Positions 1 through 10,661 of a DNA stretch of 64,000 nt are shown here, one piece after another. The position numbers were made by a program, and so were the translations under genes. A model generated the notes under the pieces. That model was not told the DNA's origin and made no database searches. It worked only from the letters and a program-made list of their open reading frames with translations. How positions within the stretch are numbered: position 1 is the first letter of the stretch; each line of letters begins with the position of its first letter. Source of the stretch: Euclidia mi (Eukaryota > Arthropoda > Insecta > Lepidoptera > Erebidae); the NCBI GenBank assembly GCA_944739405.2, contig OX123186.2, positions 93,041,034-93,105,033 of the forward strand. Direction: 5' to 3'.

Positions 1-115
1 TAGTAAGCCAAGAATTTTATATATACAGATGATTTTATGAGTAATGGTTTGGAATCCCTAGCTGTTTTACATATAAGGACGCCACGCTCTTACGCTTCTC
101 TTTCAATTATAACAG

Positions 116-312
116 AGTCACGGATAGTAGTGTCGAGAATGGGCAAGCCAATGTTACTGCTGGGTGACTATCGGTTCTACCAACATACAAGCTATCGCAA
201 TGATGGACCCAAGACCTTGTGGATGTGTTTCAAGTATCGTGCGGGATGCCGCGCGTCCATCTTTACTTTCGAAAATGTGATCGTACGGCAAAACAAATAT
301 CATAATCATTAA
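116..312 (+). CDS. mod(mdg4): FLYWCH terminal exon 1
   Basis: Alternative 3' exon encoding the DNA/protein-interaction tail of a BTB-FLYWCH chromatin protein. The acceptor is AATTATAACAG ending at 115, and the exon gives two bases (AG) to a split codon. The 64 full codons carry SRMGKPMLLLGDYRF, then W-M-C, six residues, GCRAS, 17 residues, and HNH directly before TAA. An AATAAA at 311-316 overlaps the stop codon, with a second at 371. The frame is open upstream of the acceptor, but that stretch has no family similarity, so I place the start at the acceptor. All zinc ligands are present. Group 1 member. Confidence 0.8.
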
Positions 313-502
313 TAAACTCTCTCTCTCTCTCTGGAGCCGGTCTCTCATGTCTGAGGATCGTGAACGGATTAATAAACTAGTAATTGATCAAAACAATATA
401 TTGTATTATTTTTCTTGACCTTTTACGACGATCAAAAGCATTATATTATTAGCATAAATGAACCGTGCACTAAATAACTATAAAGTTTGAAAATCGTTAC
501 AG

Positions 503-748
503 TAATAATAAAAGTTATGTCAAGCAGGGACAGACCGCTGTTAGTAATGGGGGAGTATCGTTATAATCAGCACAGCAAGTATCGCAACGGATGGACCTAA
601 GATCCTGTGGGTCGGCACCAAAGGGGGGACTGGGTGCCGAGCGTGCCGAGCGAGCATAGTTACAGTAAATGATATAATTTCAAAAGTGACAAATGAGCAC
701 AGACATCAACGCAATTACGTCAGCGTGCTGCGTCACGAAAATATGTAA
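503..748 (+). pseudogene. mod(mdg4): FLYWCH exon 2, frameshifted
   Basis: The acceptor GTTACAG ends at 502 in the array phase. The frame reads PLLVMGEYRYNQHSKYRNG and then hits TAA at 598-600 because one extra base lies near 590-596. The next frame resumes KILW, but the first zinc Cys is Gly (WVG), and a 9-bp direct duplication (TGCCGAGCG twice, 635-652) repeats the second Cys triplet as CRACRAS. The tail has HRH in place of HNH and runs on to TAA at 746-748. AATAAA at 762-767 survives. Three independent defects point to a dead exon rather than an assembly error, though a single indel error cannot be excluded. Confidence 0.75.
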
Positions 749-1171
749 AGGATGTTTGTTCAATAAACTGCAAAGGAAATGGCGTGACGCAACAGCGCGC
801 GGCGCAAGCGTTGAGTTGACAACACCGCGACGTATGCGCTGCGCTAACTTACATCACAATCCGCTAGTCTGAAAGAGCTCCAGTTTTGCCAAATCTATGA
901 AGATTGTCTGACGATGGCTGCTCTGTAAAATCTTGGGTTTTAACTAATTGTGCATGCCCCAATTTCTTGTGAATTTAATGTGTGATATTTTTGTTACCTA
1001 AACAATAAAATGTAAGGTTAAAATATTTTTGAACGTAAGTATTCCTTTTTAACTCTCTGAATAACTAAATACTTATCACTATAAAAAATATTATTATTGG
1101 TCGAATTAGTTATGCAGCACGTTATGTACTTACCAAGTGATCTTTAATCAAATATATTTTTTTTTTTACAG
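749..1171 (+). other. inter-exon DNA, no gene seen
   Basis: This is non-coding sequence between exons 2 and 3. It includes a GC-richer patch at 780-850, an AATAAA at 1004-1009, and a long polypyrimidine tract at 1155-1168 that is the acceptor tract of exon 3. No ORF of note is present. Confidence 0.5.
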
Positions 1172-1368
1172 ATATCGAGATGGTTGTGTCAAGAAGAGGC
1201 AAGCCAATCTTACAAGTGGGTGAACATCGGTTTTCCCAACACAGTAGCTATAGAAACAAAGGTCCCAAAGTGTTATGGGCTTGCGTCAAATTCCGTACTG
1301 GTTGCCGAGCGACAATATTCACAGTGGAAAACGAAATCGTCAAAATAAATAATATTCATAATCACTAA
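1172..1368 (+). CDS. mod(mdg4): FLYWCH terminal exon 3
   Basis: A long T-tract followed by ACAG ends at 1171. The exon opens AT-ATC-GAG-ATG-GTT, so with an upstream G it begins D-I-E-M-V-V-S-R-R-G-K-P. The core is QVGEHRFSQHSSYRN, then LWACVKFRTGCRA and HNH at the stop (C-x6-C, C-x17-H). All ligands are present. The internal ATG at 1180 need not be a start, because neighbouring exons lack one. It is close to exons 1 and 4 in sequence and spacing, so local duplication is likely. Confidence 0.82.
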
Positions 1369-1833
1369 ATTTTGTTTGTATTATTTGTTTGGCAATTGTT
1401 TTAATTTTCTCTACATTCTATGCATGCATCTACATTCACAGCGATCATTAAGTTTAATGCATGACAAGGAAGCTTATGGTTCGACCAAGCCACGTCAGTT
1501 TCGTAAATGGTTGCATCGCTACCTGGTATCGCTGAGACTACTGACAATCAGCCCTGGTGGAGCTACTGATGGATCTCTAGTGAAATCAAGTGAAAATATA
1601 TTTATCACCTCATTTCATCAAAGAGCCAACACAAAAATCATAATCTCAAAGGCACTTTATCTCATTTTATGAAAGAGTCAAAATAATACAAAAAGCAGAT
1701 TCTCAAAAAAATACACTTTCGTACATCTTTGACTTATATCCCTAAATCTTTTGTCTAGCAGGCTAGCAGTAAAATAAAGAGCCACTCATTGACTTTATAA
1801 TAGTGCTGATTTATTTTTATTTATTTCCTGCAG
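1369..1833 (+). other. inter-exon DNA, no gene seen
   Basis: An open stretch at 1376-1672 has no recognisable domain, and its composition does not suggest coding. AATAAAG at about 1773 could serve exon 3 as a distal polyadenylation signal. The end of the stretch is the acceptor tract of exon 4 (TTATTTCCTGCAG). Confidence 0.45.
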
Positions 1834-2042
1834 AAATACGGATGATAATATCGAGGAAAGGCAAGCCAATGTTACAGATGGGTGGATACCGGTTTGGTCA
1901 ACACAGTCTTTACCGTAAAGGACGTCCTAAGGTGCTCTGGGTCTGTGTGAAAACGTCTTCAGGCTGCCGAGCAACTATCACAACGATTGACAATAATATC
2001 GTGAAAATAAACCAAACGCATAACCATGTAAATGGTAGTTAA
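1834..2042 (+). CDS. mod(mdg4): FLYWCH terminal exon 4
   Basis: The acceptor TTTCCTGCAG ends at 1833. The exon opens AA-ATA-CGG-ATG (E-I-R-M with an upstream G). It contains SRKGKPMLQMGGYRFGQHS, LWVCVKTSSGCRAT and HNH followed by four extra residues (VNGS) and TAA. Spacing is C-x6-C and C-x17-H. AATAAA lies at 2056-2061, 14 bases past the stop, as expected of a terminal exon. It looks fully functional. Confidence 0.83.
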
Positions 2043-2335
2043 TAAGTTTATGGAAAATAAAGTCCGGTGTTTTATAACAGGAAGATTATAAGGTGTTTTT
2101 TGTTTTATAGTATATATATATAGTAGTAGTATATTTTAGACTTTTGCAATGGCTGTCTAGTGTCTAGATATCCATACGCCGTTTATTCAGTGATTACTAG
2201 TATAGGTACCTACTAGAGTGCTAAAATTCCTATTCCGAGAACAGTTTGCCATTTTTTTTGCATAATCATCAATATTAATATGTTCACCCACTACCAAGTA
2301 AACCGTAGTATTATGGTATAATATATATAAAACTA

Positions 2336-2500
2336 GCTGTTTCCCGCGGTTTCACTCGCGTCCTGAGGGAACTACCTCGCGTACTCGGTCAATTTATAGC
2401 CTAAGTTACACCTTGGTACATCAGCTAACCGCCAGTGAACATCCATTCAAAATCCAGCTGTTCCAGAGATTAGCGCAAACAAACAGGCGGACAGACTGAC
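2336..2500 (+). repeat. decayed Helitron-type fragment
   Basis: The stretch starts ACTAGCTGTTTCCCGCGG and contains TTTCACTCGCGTCCTGAGG. The same terminal phrase appears in inverted sense at 57,205-57,238 (GCCGCGGGCAAAAGCTAGT). This CTAG-ending, GC-rich terminus is common at the ends of lepidopteran Helitron-like repeats. No protein is encoded. Confidence 0.4.
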
Positions 2501-2700
2501 AAAAAAAAAAAAAATCGTTCTATTTACCGTCTAAATATCCATATGCATTTCGTAAAAAGCGGTTATTTTAATATTACAAACAGAAAATGTAATGTTATGT
2601 ATAGATATTCAAGATAGGGAGAAATGTCCTGTATGAAAAAAATAAAAATGCAGCTGTTCTAAATGACTTGTAAAACTTTATTGCTTTGAAATTGCTTCAG

Positions 2701-2768
2701 ATATAAGGCTGATCAAATCAAGAATGGGTAAACCTATATTACAGATGAAGAATTTCCCGTCATACTAA
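2701..2768 (+). pseudogene. mod(mdg4): FLYWCH exon 5, truncated relic
   Basis: After an acceptor (GAAATTGCTTCAG ending at 2700) the array phase opens AT-ATA-AGG-CTG, then SRMGKPILQM. Homology stops at about 2750, and TAA follows at 2766-2768. Everything from the Tyr-Arg-Phe strand to HNH is missing. The sequence after the break looks like an inserted or deleted junction. This is a dead exon that kept its acceptor and first third. Confidence 0.7.
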
Positions 2769-2815
2769 TCCCAGTCGAGTTTCGACTCCATAGAGAAATT
2801 AAAAAAAAAACGTTC

Positions 2816-2938
2816 GTTGTCAATGTTGTCATTGAGTATTGAGTCGGTGCGGAATGTGCGGAATGTGTGAGTGTATTTGTGCTGTTTGTTCTGTTAAATT
2901 TAGTTTTATTCTTTAAGATCTATTGTGTTTATCAAGGT
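2816..2938 (+). promoter_or_regulatory. possible leader exon with 5' splice site
   Basis: A stretch with TTGTCATTGAGT motifs and a direct repeat (GTGCGGAAT twice) runs into ATCAAG followed by GTATGT at 2938, a good donor. It has the look of an untranslated first exon, which would be expected if downstream 3' exons are transcribed from their own promoters before trans-splicing. There is no TATA box. A transposon origin is equally possible. Confidence 0.25.
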
Positions 2939-3539
2939 ATGTAAATAACTAACACGGATATATAATAATTCCAGCATGAAATATAAGATTTGACTTTTTT
3001 CGAGACCTTAAGTAGATTTTGGCGCGCAACAGTGATTTTACTGAGAGCATGGGAACTGTTTCAGAAATGTTCATATTACTCAGAAGTGGTGAATGCTATC
3101 CGTATGATTTCATTTTGCTTTAAAAGAATATGAGACTACTTATTTATTTTTTATTTATTTGTATGTTTAAAACTGTTATTTGTGCATTATATGGCCTTAT
3201 CAAATTTATCATAAATTACGCCGCGCGGCGCCAGATAATGGTTTGGAATCAGAGGCCTGTAATTCATAAATATCTATAAAAAAGTAGATTTTTTTATTTT
3301 TATCTTATTACCTAATATATAAGTAACGTAATTAAATATTAAAAATGATATGTCACCGCTTTAAGTTTTGAGGTATGAACTTATAAATACAAAGCGAGCT
3401 CTAAAACGCGCTATCTCAATTTCAAACGAGCATCACTTGACACCAGAGTCGTAATCTAAATAAACAAAGATAACATTGTATAGTAAGTTTCATAACAAAC
3501 ATAAATAATATAACACTTAACAACCTTTCAAAACAAATT

Positions 3540-4740
3540 GACTCACAAGGACCGATTGTGTGGAACCCAACCCGCGCGCCGAGGCGATAAAAACGCGCGG
3601 GCATTTGATCGTTATCGCTTTCAAGTGGCCGGGCAGAGGGGCTGGCGTGGGTTGCGGCGCGGAGCAAGCAAGCGGATATGTACCACATCCAACAATATCT
3701 TTGAAAATACATACCATTAACAAAGTTGGAAGTAACACATCTGACAAATTGGACATACAAAAAAACGGCTAACAAAGTCGGATCTTGTACTATCGACATA
3801 CTGCACCTCACGAAAAACAATTAAAAATGTCTGATGTGGCACTACCGACATATTTTAGTGCATTAAAGTCGATTAACAATGTCGGATATGTCACATCCTA
3901 CTTTTTTAACCGAACTATTACATATTTCAGTAACAATATACTAAAAAATAAATATTAAAATTAGTTTATTGTTCACCAATTAGTATCGTATTTGAAAAGC
4001 TTATTAGTAATAAAATAATAATTAATATTTACCTTTTTTTTCATCTGCATCAGCAGAAGTTAAAATACTTCAGATTCTTTAGTAGCCAGTTTTACTAAGC
4101 GTGCGGACCTAGTAAACATTGTTCTAATTATTAAGTTACAAAAAAAAAACGATACAAAACGATAAATAAATCTAAAAATCATGCAGCGTGCGTTCGCCCG
4201 TGCAACAAAGTCCGTACTGGCACAACCGCACGCACTGCCACCCCGCGCGCCCCGCAAACGTTGTCGCGAGTTGACAACCGTCATTGTTAACTGGCGGTCC
4301 TGACACATCTGACAATGTTAATGTGACTATTTTAAAAACTATATGTAATACATATTTTTTTGTCACACCTACTAAAGGAATGGACTTTTTAAGAGTAATT
4401 CGTGAAATAAAAAAAAACTCGAAATTGCATATACGACAATGTTAATAGGGATATGCGATTTCGATCGGGAGGATGGATATAGATTATCAGCTACTTGGAA
4501 TCCAGTCATCAGCAAGTGTAAACACCGCCGCAGTGATAAATCTCAACAGTGTGTAGACGTAATTAGTGTAGTGTGTCGGAGTACCGACATTGCGAAATTA
4601 AATAAAGACCAAGTGTGGGTAGGTGCCGAAACCCACACTTCCACAAGACGGCGCTTAGCTCTCACCAGTCTCTCCGCGACCACGCTCGGTGCAAGACGAG
4701 CGAAACGTCGGAAACAAATAGGTATTTATACCTTAAATAA
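3540..4740. repeat. GC-rich repetitive block, degenerate DNA element
   Basis: This block holds GC-rich patches (3555-3670 and 4185-4290) and scattered copies of a short phrase, TAACAA(A/T)GT(C/T)GG, often followed by ACATC. The phrase occurs near 3718, 3770 and 3871 on the plus strand and inverted near 4308. Such scattered direct and inverted copies are typical of the subterminal region of a cut-and-paste element. Short open frames here overlap on both strands and look like shadows. No gene is supported. Confidence 0.35.
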
Positions 4741-5543
4741 GTTAAGTTAACGCTATTAAGACCCGCTGAATTATTGTGTATGATGTATACAAATCGCGAA
4801 AGTTTAAAATCGATTAAAAAAGTTTCGATCTAATGTCAGGGCCATACTTATGTCATAAATAGTATTTTTAAATTAACTGATATCTACTTGATTTGATGTG
4901 TGACTAGACTATAAACAAAGTGTCAAACTATGTGTCAATGTTGAACTGTCGGGATCCAACAGATTGATAAGTGGGGCGTGATCCCGCGGGAATGCGGGAT
5001 CCCGTTTTGCGGGATTGCAATTCCCGAGAACCAACGCTGATAAATAATAAGATATACATATATTTTTTGTTTTATTGCTATATACACCGCTATTTTTTAA
5101 TTAGTACAAACAATTTAATGGGGCTCTAGGCATCTTTAACTAATCATATATATGTATGTAAAAAATAAAAATACTAAGTTCCAAAACTGTCCCAAAACTG
5201 TCCACAAAAATACGTATTGTTTGGTAAATGCATAACTAAATACTACGTTGTCGTAGTAATTTTACGCGCCACTACTCCATTGATAAATTTGTGCAAACTC
5301 GAAGCTCGCCACCCCCTGTCCCTCTGCGCGCGCGCCGCAGTACTAAATTGAAGGCGATAGCGAGCGGATGTTTTTTCGTGGAAACTATTATTGTTTGTTT
5401 ACGTTTGCCCAACGGGATGGCTTATTAGTTCACATCATGCGAGCGCAGCTATGCGTTTGTACAGGGAAGTGTTTGGAAGCCAGTGGATCGGTCGAGGCGG
5501 GTCGTAGCTTGGCCTCCATGCTCACCACTGTGTACAAAAGTGA

Positions 5544-5967
5544 GCCGTTGTGAGTGTGAGTGTCGAACTGTTCGACACTCACACGCACAACGGCTTGTTT
5601 TGTTCGACTCGAACAATTGAAACAGCGCATATTGGACGCTATTGACGCTGTGAAAAGTCAGAGAAGCTTACTTATCTCGTTAAAAAACAATTAAATAAAA
5701 CGTGCTGTGTATTGACAATAGTGATGGATATTTCGAAGAACAATTGAAATACTAATAGCCGTTGTGAGTGTGAGTGTCGAACTGTTCGACACTCACACGC
5801 ACAACGGCTTGTTTTGTTCGACTCGAACAATTGAAACAGCGCATATTGGACGCTATTGACGCAGTGAAAAGTCAGAGAAGCTTACTTATCTCGTTAAAAA
5901 ACAATTAAATAAAACGTGCTGTGTATTGACAATAGTGATGGATATTTCGAAGAACAATTGAAATACT
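5544..5967 (+). repeat. 214-bp tandem duplication, each unit led by a hairpin
   Basis: Two nearly identical 214-bp units lie at 5544-5757 and 5758-5967. Each starts with a 51-nt inverted repeat (5544-5594 and 5758-5808) beginning GCCGTTGTG and ending CACAACGGC, with arms of about 25 nt around one central base. The rest of the unit is AT-rich, unique-looking sequence. Near identity argues for a recent duplication. Confidence 0.85.
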
Positions 5968-6029
5968 TGTAAGTAAAGTAAATATTACCTACTTAACTAA
6001 ATAATAATTTGATGCGGGCGGCTCAAAAT

Positions 6030-6110
6030 CGGTCTGTGTGGAGAACCTTGAGGGAGACCTATGTCCAGCAGTGGATGTCTCTAGACTGACATGATGATGA
6101 TGAAATAGTA
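6030..6110 (+). repeat. LINE/SINE 3' end fragment
   Basis: The phrase AGACCTATGTCCAGCAGTGG followed by a GAC/ATGATG repeat tail is shared with 19,405-19,447 and, inverted, with 30,455-30,500, 40,228-40,400 and 53,236-53,300. This is a widespread 3' terminus of a non-LTR retrotransposon family and its SINEs. Confidence 0.5.
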
Positions 6111-6542
6111 ATTGTAAATAGCAGCCGATTCTTACTTCATAAATACGCCAAAATTACTCTTTTCTTTTATTACAGAGTACCTTCTTTTATTTTGATATGT
6201 GTTTGCTTTCTAATTACATACCTACCTCCGTATTTAATTACTTGTAAAACGGTAAATTTTGCCGGTCCTAAGACAGGATGAAGTATGAAGGAGTGGGTAG
6301 AATTTAAAAAAATAAAAAATATCTACCTACACTTATTATTTTGCTTCATTTTATTGTCTATGGCTACCTGCATTATAAGTGCGACGGAAAGAATGCGTAA
6401 GAGTAGGGCGGAAAGTAAGTACTATCAATGAAGTAGTGAATGGATTGTAAAATATGTCTATCATTTGGGTGAGATTTTCTACAAGAAATAAATGATTATA
6501 ACTTTGCTATTTATAGATATTATGAAATTCTTACGTCACTTA

Positions 6543-6749
6543 TCTTAATATATAAAATCCTTGCGTTACTGACTGACTGACAGACACGCTACAGCCGAAA
6601 CTATTGGGCGCAGGGAGCTTAAATTTGGCATACATGTTCCTTGGGGACCGTAGGGGTGCACTAAGAAGGGATTTCCCGAAATTCCCACGGGATCGGCCTA
6701 AACGGGTAAATTTAAAAAAAATGCAGGCGTAGCTGCTGGCGTCCTCTAG
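6543..6749 (+). mobile_element. short non-autonomous Helitron-like element, copy 1
   Basis: The 207-bp unit starts TCTTAATATATAAAA and ends in a short hairpin region plus CTCTAG. It sits between A on the left and T on the right. TC at the 5' end, CTAG at the 3' end and insertion into AT without a duplication are the Helitron signature. Further copies are at 34,924-35,130 (+), 40,971-41,176 (-) and a decayed one at 43,344-43,532 (-). Confidence 0.65.
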
Positions 6750-7439
6750 TATGATAATAATTTCTTCGCTAATTTATGTCCTTAAAGTTTTTATACTAAT
6801 TAAAAAATAATGGTGTATAAAAAGTATTTATGTAATAGTAGGTATATCCATTGTCAAGTACTCATAGTACAGGCTCTGCTTTGTTTGGGACTAAAATATT
6901 ATTAAAATGATTACTGATCACATGTCTATCATAAGACCCACAGAGTGCGGTTATATTTCCTGTATCGTGATTCCTCTTATTTATTTTTGTATAGAATGAT
7001 CGTCAATGCAACATCGATTGTTTTGCCTCTACAGTCACAAGACATGTGATATAGCCAACCAGATATAAATTATTGCTTTTTTAATATATTATATAGTAAT
7101 AATAGGTAATAAGCTCAACGAGAAAAGCATTTGATAATTTTTTTAATGTTTATTCCTTTATGCAACAGCCTGTTATTATTTTCCAGTCGTGGCCGCATGT
7201 CGACTACCGGCCGTTCCCAATATTTGATCTATCCATTAATTAGTTACTAGGATATACATTTTTGACGTAAAGTTCATACAAAATATGTCAAATATGTGTT
7301 TGTAGTGCCTACTCTATAGATCAAAACAATCAAATATTGGGACCGGCTGGCGGCCGTAAAATTAAGTAAGAGAGAAAGGTCTTTGTGCCTGTTCTTATCT
7401 ATTCATTAACTTCAAACACATAGAGCGATGGTCTACTTT

Positions 7440-7686
7440 ATACAAGAGGACTTTTTGCCTTGAACATTTTCTCCGAATTTTCAGTAGCATCACGGAGTCT
7501 TGCAATGTGCCCGGTAACGACAATGGACTCGCCCACTATTGCGGGGATCTAAAAATCATAACATATCGAAATGTGAGAGTATTAGTATTATTAGAACACC
7601 TCTGCCAGGGGTACGCGATTCGGGGATCTATTTTCTCTTATTGTTTGGTGAGACTACTCACGTATTTTCTACTTGATTTTCAACAG
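7440..7686 (+). repeat. duplicated upstream flank of exon 6 with SINE remnant
   Basis: The sequence TTTTCTCCGAATTTTCAGTA through AATGTGCCCGGTAACG is a SINE 3' portion, followed by TTTTCTCTTATTG and the exon 6 acceptor tract. The same order recurs at 9,700-9,927 upstream of exon 7, so the exon was duplicated together with this flank. Confidence 0.65.
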
Positions 7687-7883
7687 AACCGCAGATGATT
7701 GACTCGAGAAGGGGCAAGTCTATGATAAAAATGGGTGACTATCGTTTCTCGCAGCACAGCCTGTACCGTAATGGAGGGCCCAAGGTTCTCTGGGTCTGTG
7801 TGCAATGTCGCAAAGGATGCCGCGCCTCTATCACTACTATTGATAATACCATTGTTAAATTGAATAACACCCATAATCATTAA
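7687..7883 (+). CDS. mod(mdg4): FLYWCH terminal exon 6
   Basis: The acceptor TTGATTTTCAACAG ends at 7686. The exon opens AA-CCG-CAG-ATG. The CAG at 7692-7694 is not used as acceptor because it would leave the wrong phase. The core is SRRGKSMIKMGDYRFSQHS, then LWVCVQCRKGCRAS and HNH at TAA (C-x6-C, C-x17-H). An additional Cys lies inside the Cys-Cys loop. It is the nearest relative of exon 7, from which it differs by one codon in that loop and few substitutions. All ligands are intact. Confidence 0.83.
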
Positions 7884-8851
7884 TAATTACCAATTTCTGA
7901 TAATGTACTTTTACAATGTATAATATATAGGTATGTATGTTTATCCGTTATCTATTACCCCTAGTACCCACAAGTACTGCTTAGTTTGGGAATAGATGGT
8001 ATTGTGTGTAGGTGATAGAATATTATTATTTTTTGTTTATCTATTTATTAAATTAAATTGATTAGATATTTTACTTATTTATTTAATACCTGAAGGCCAA
8101 TTTTGGTAATTATATTTGTTCTAATTCCAATATCGATCTAGTCTCGGCGTCGTAAATGGTATTCTCGTAACTTAACTGACACTTGAATGAGATCGGGACT
8201 ACATCGAAAGTTGAACCAAGTGTGAACTAGTGTGAACGGTATTCTGCTAATTACTAGTAGAGCAGGTAAGGTATTTCTAGTTTTTTCACAGTGATACCAT
8301 CGTACATAATACAACCACATGAGTAAATAAACCGAACAGAGAAACAGCTTCTTAAGAGCTTGTAAATTTGTTACCTATTTTGGTAGGGTTGTCACAATAG
8401 GTTAAGACAAATCGCTTGTTCGGTATACGACAGATTCTGGAATGGACAGTTTAGTGATTCGGCAGATTCCCAACTCGACAGATTCGTGAATTGGGCAGAT
8501 TCTTGGACTCGACCGATTCGCTATACGGCAGAGGTACAGTTGTAAATAAAATAGCGAGTGGAACCAAAAAAGCATGCACCTGAAACTTTTAAAAGCACGG
8601 AATAAAAATATACATTTGTTACCAAGGACACGACGTGATGACGTGATTTATTTGACATTCCCAACGATACCACTAATAGTGTTGAATATTTTTCTGGTAA
8701 TATTTATGATCTATTTTGCTAATAAACATAGGAATCTCTTTTAGCTATTATGTGCCACTAGTTTTACCCCGGGGATAGGTATCTAAAATAACTTTAAAAA
8801 GAAATTGTGTAAGACAAATTCATGTCTACAAAACAAATGACTATAAAATGA

Positions 8852-9044
8852 TCAACCATCGATAGGGCTTACAAAAAACAGGTGCATGCGATTTTCGACC
8901 TTATTGACAATTCATGACAAACTTCTTTTTGGTATTTTCTTGCTTTCTGACATTGATACGTTAGTAAAATTATAAATTCTGAGTTACGTCAATAAGGTCG
9001 AAAATCGCATGCACCTGATTTTTGTAATCCCTATCGATGGCTGA
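8852..9044. mobile_element. inverted-repeat element, about 57-bp arms
   Basis: The left arm at 8,852-8,908 (from TCAACCATCGATAGGG) is matched in reverse complement by 8,988-9,044 (ending CTATCGATGGCTGA). The centre is about 80 bp and non-coding. This is a MITE-like or foldback element with no transposase. Confidence 0.75.
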
Positions 9045-9699
9045 TAACTTTCTGATAGTCACTGGTTTTGTAAACGTTAATTGCTTTTATACAATTTCAC
9101 AACTAATGAGTTCACGAGGATCCTCTGGGGGATCTGGCTAGGAGATCCTGGTGGACAACATGCAAACATGTTAAGTATTTCGTTGCCAGCATTGACAATA
9201 TTTATTTCAAGATCGAAATATTCGCGAAACTTTTGCTCGAGAAATTCAACAAATGAGATAAAATTATCAGGTGGAAAAACTAAATAAAAAACCCAATTGT
9301 ACGTTACCATCGTTAAAATCTTCATAAAGTCTGAATTATTTCTATTATTGAATATTATTTTTTTTTATTATTGAATACCTATTGAAAATAATTCACACGA
9401 TCCAAGGAACCAATATATTTACTTACCGAAATTTTATTACTTAGTTGTATATTAATTTTAATTTGGCATGTAAACGTATTGGCATCCAATAACCATTCCT
9501 ATTAATGTATTTTTTCTGAGATTAACAAGAGATTATAAATTGATTATATCGAAATTATACTGTAAGGAGATTAAGTGGAGCAGAATACCAATTGTGAGTC
9601 AATTCAAAATTAAATCGCAGTTCAGTCAAAATTCAGTGTCAGTGTCTGTTAAATACGATAATTGGCCTTCTTTATACACTCAGAGCGTATACAAGTGGT

Positions 9700-9927
9700 A
9701 TTCATGCCTTGACCATTTTCTCCGAATTTTCAGTAGCAGCATGGAGTCTGGCAATGTGCCCGGTAACGGTAATAGGCTCGCCCCCTACGTGTGACCTAAA
9801 ATTCATAACATGGCGAAATGTAGATGTAATATTACACCTCTGCCTACCCCTTCGGGGATATGAGTGAGTTTGTTTTCTCTTATTGCTTGGTGAAACTACT
9901 CACTTTTTTGTACTTAATTTCCAACAG
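9700..9927 (+). repeat. second copy of the exon 6 flank, ending in a decoy acceptor
   Basis: This copy matches the SINE remnant and polypyrimidine flank at 7,440-7,686. It ends with ATTTCCAACAG at 9,917-9,927, which was the original acceptor of exon 7. A SINE-like insertion now separates it from the exon. Confidence 0.7.
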
Positions 9928-9928
9928 A

Positions 9929-10158
9929 TAGCAGGGTGCATAGGGTTCCCACCAAGAACTTACTTCCCAAGCCAACCTCACCTGCAAGTGGTGCATCTGC
10001 CGATCAACGGACGAGGCTCTGGCAAACAAAATATCCCGATAAGCGGCAATAGGCTCGCCACCTATTACGTGGGATCAAAACACTGGCGAAAAGTGGGCGT
10101 TTAATATGCCTCTGCCTACCCCTTCGGGGAAACAGGCGTGAGTCTTATGTAGGTATGT
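9929..10158 (+). mobile_element. SINE-like insertion at the exon 7 acceptor
   Basis: The insertion holds the phrases ATCCCGATAAGCGGCAATAG and CCTCTGCCTACCCCTTCGGG, shared with 62,925-63,055 and with the LINE tail at 13,520-13,575. It is flanked by the direct repeat ATTTCCAACAGA (9,917-9,928 and 10,159-10,170), the size expected of a target-site duplication made by LINE machinery. The duplicated bases are the splice acceptor itself. Confidence 0.75.
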
Positions 10159-10169
10159 ATTTCCAACAG

Positions 10170-10363
10170 AACCTGTGATGATTGAGTCGAGAAGGGGCAA
10201 GCCGATGATAAAGATGGGTGGCTATCGTTTCTCGCAGCACAGCCTTTACCGTAATGGAAGGCCGAAGGTTCTCTGGGTCTGTCAATGTCGAAAGGGATGC
10301 CGCGCCTCTATCACTACCATTGATAATACAATTGTAAAAGTAAATAACACCCATAATCATTAA
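10170..10363 (+). CDS. mod(mdg4): FLYWCH terminal exon 7
   Basis: The acceptor ATTTCCAACAG ends at 10169 and is the second copy of a target-site duplication. The exon opens AA-CCT-GTG-ATG. The core is SRRGKPMIKMGGYRFSQHS, then LWVCQCRKGCRAS, so the Cys-Cys loop is one residue shorter (C-x5-C) than in exon 6. HNH is followed by TAA. The flanks downstream also match those of exon 6 (to about 10,740), interrupted by an inverted-repeat element at 10,451-10,661. It appears functional despite two insertions around it. Confidence 0.82.
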
Positions 10364-10450
10364 TGATTACCAATGTATGATAATGTACACTTACTATGTA
10401 TAATATATACTTAGGTATTTAAGTTTATTCATTATCTATTACCCCTAGTA

Positions 10451-10661
10451 TAGGTAAATTCACGAAAGATGACCACTGCGCAGAAATCATATATTAGGTC
10501 CCCGTGGAGGTGCGGGGTGAGGCGCGGTTGGAGTGCCAATGGCGTGGCTCCGTTCTTGACGCATTCCCTAAATGCGTCAAGAATGGAGCAACGCCATTGG
10601 TGCACGAATGTACATATGCGCGACGGCCGCCATTTGTGGTCAACTTTCGTGAATTTACCTA
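10451..10661. mobile_element. 211-bp inverted-repeat element (MITE)
   Basis: The left end TAGGTAAATTCACGAAAG is matched by CTTTCGTGAATTTACCTA at the right end. A second, internal palindrome (CCAATGGCG ... CGCCATTGG, around TTGACGCATT) fills the middle. The element is absent from the paralogous downstream flank of exon 6, so it inserted after the duplication. Confidence 0.8.

Noticed and set aside
154..348. Minus-strand open frame across exon 1 and similar ones opposite exons 6, 7, 13 and 20
   Set aside because: They are reverse-strand shadows of the FLYWCH exons. Conserved motifs are all in the plus-strand frame.
3422..3820. 132-codon minus-strand frame with overlapping plus-strand frames
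   Set aside because: Its composition follows a GC-rich repeat, several frames overlap on both strands, and no motif is seen.
7692..7694. CAG at 7692-7694 as the acceptor of exon 6
   Set aside because: It would put the finger out of the phase shared by all other exons. The AACAG ending at 7686 fits and has the better pyrimidine tract.
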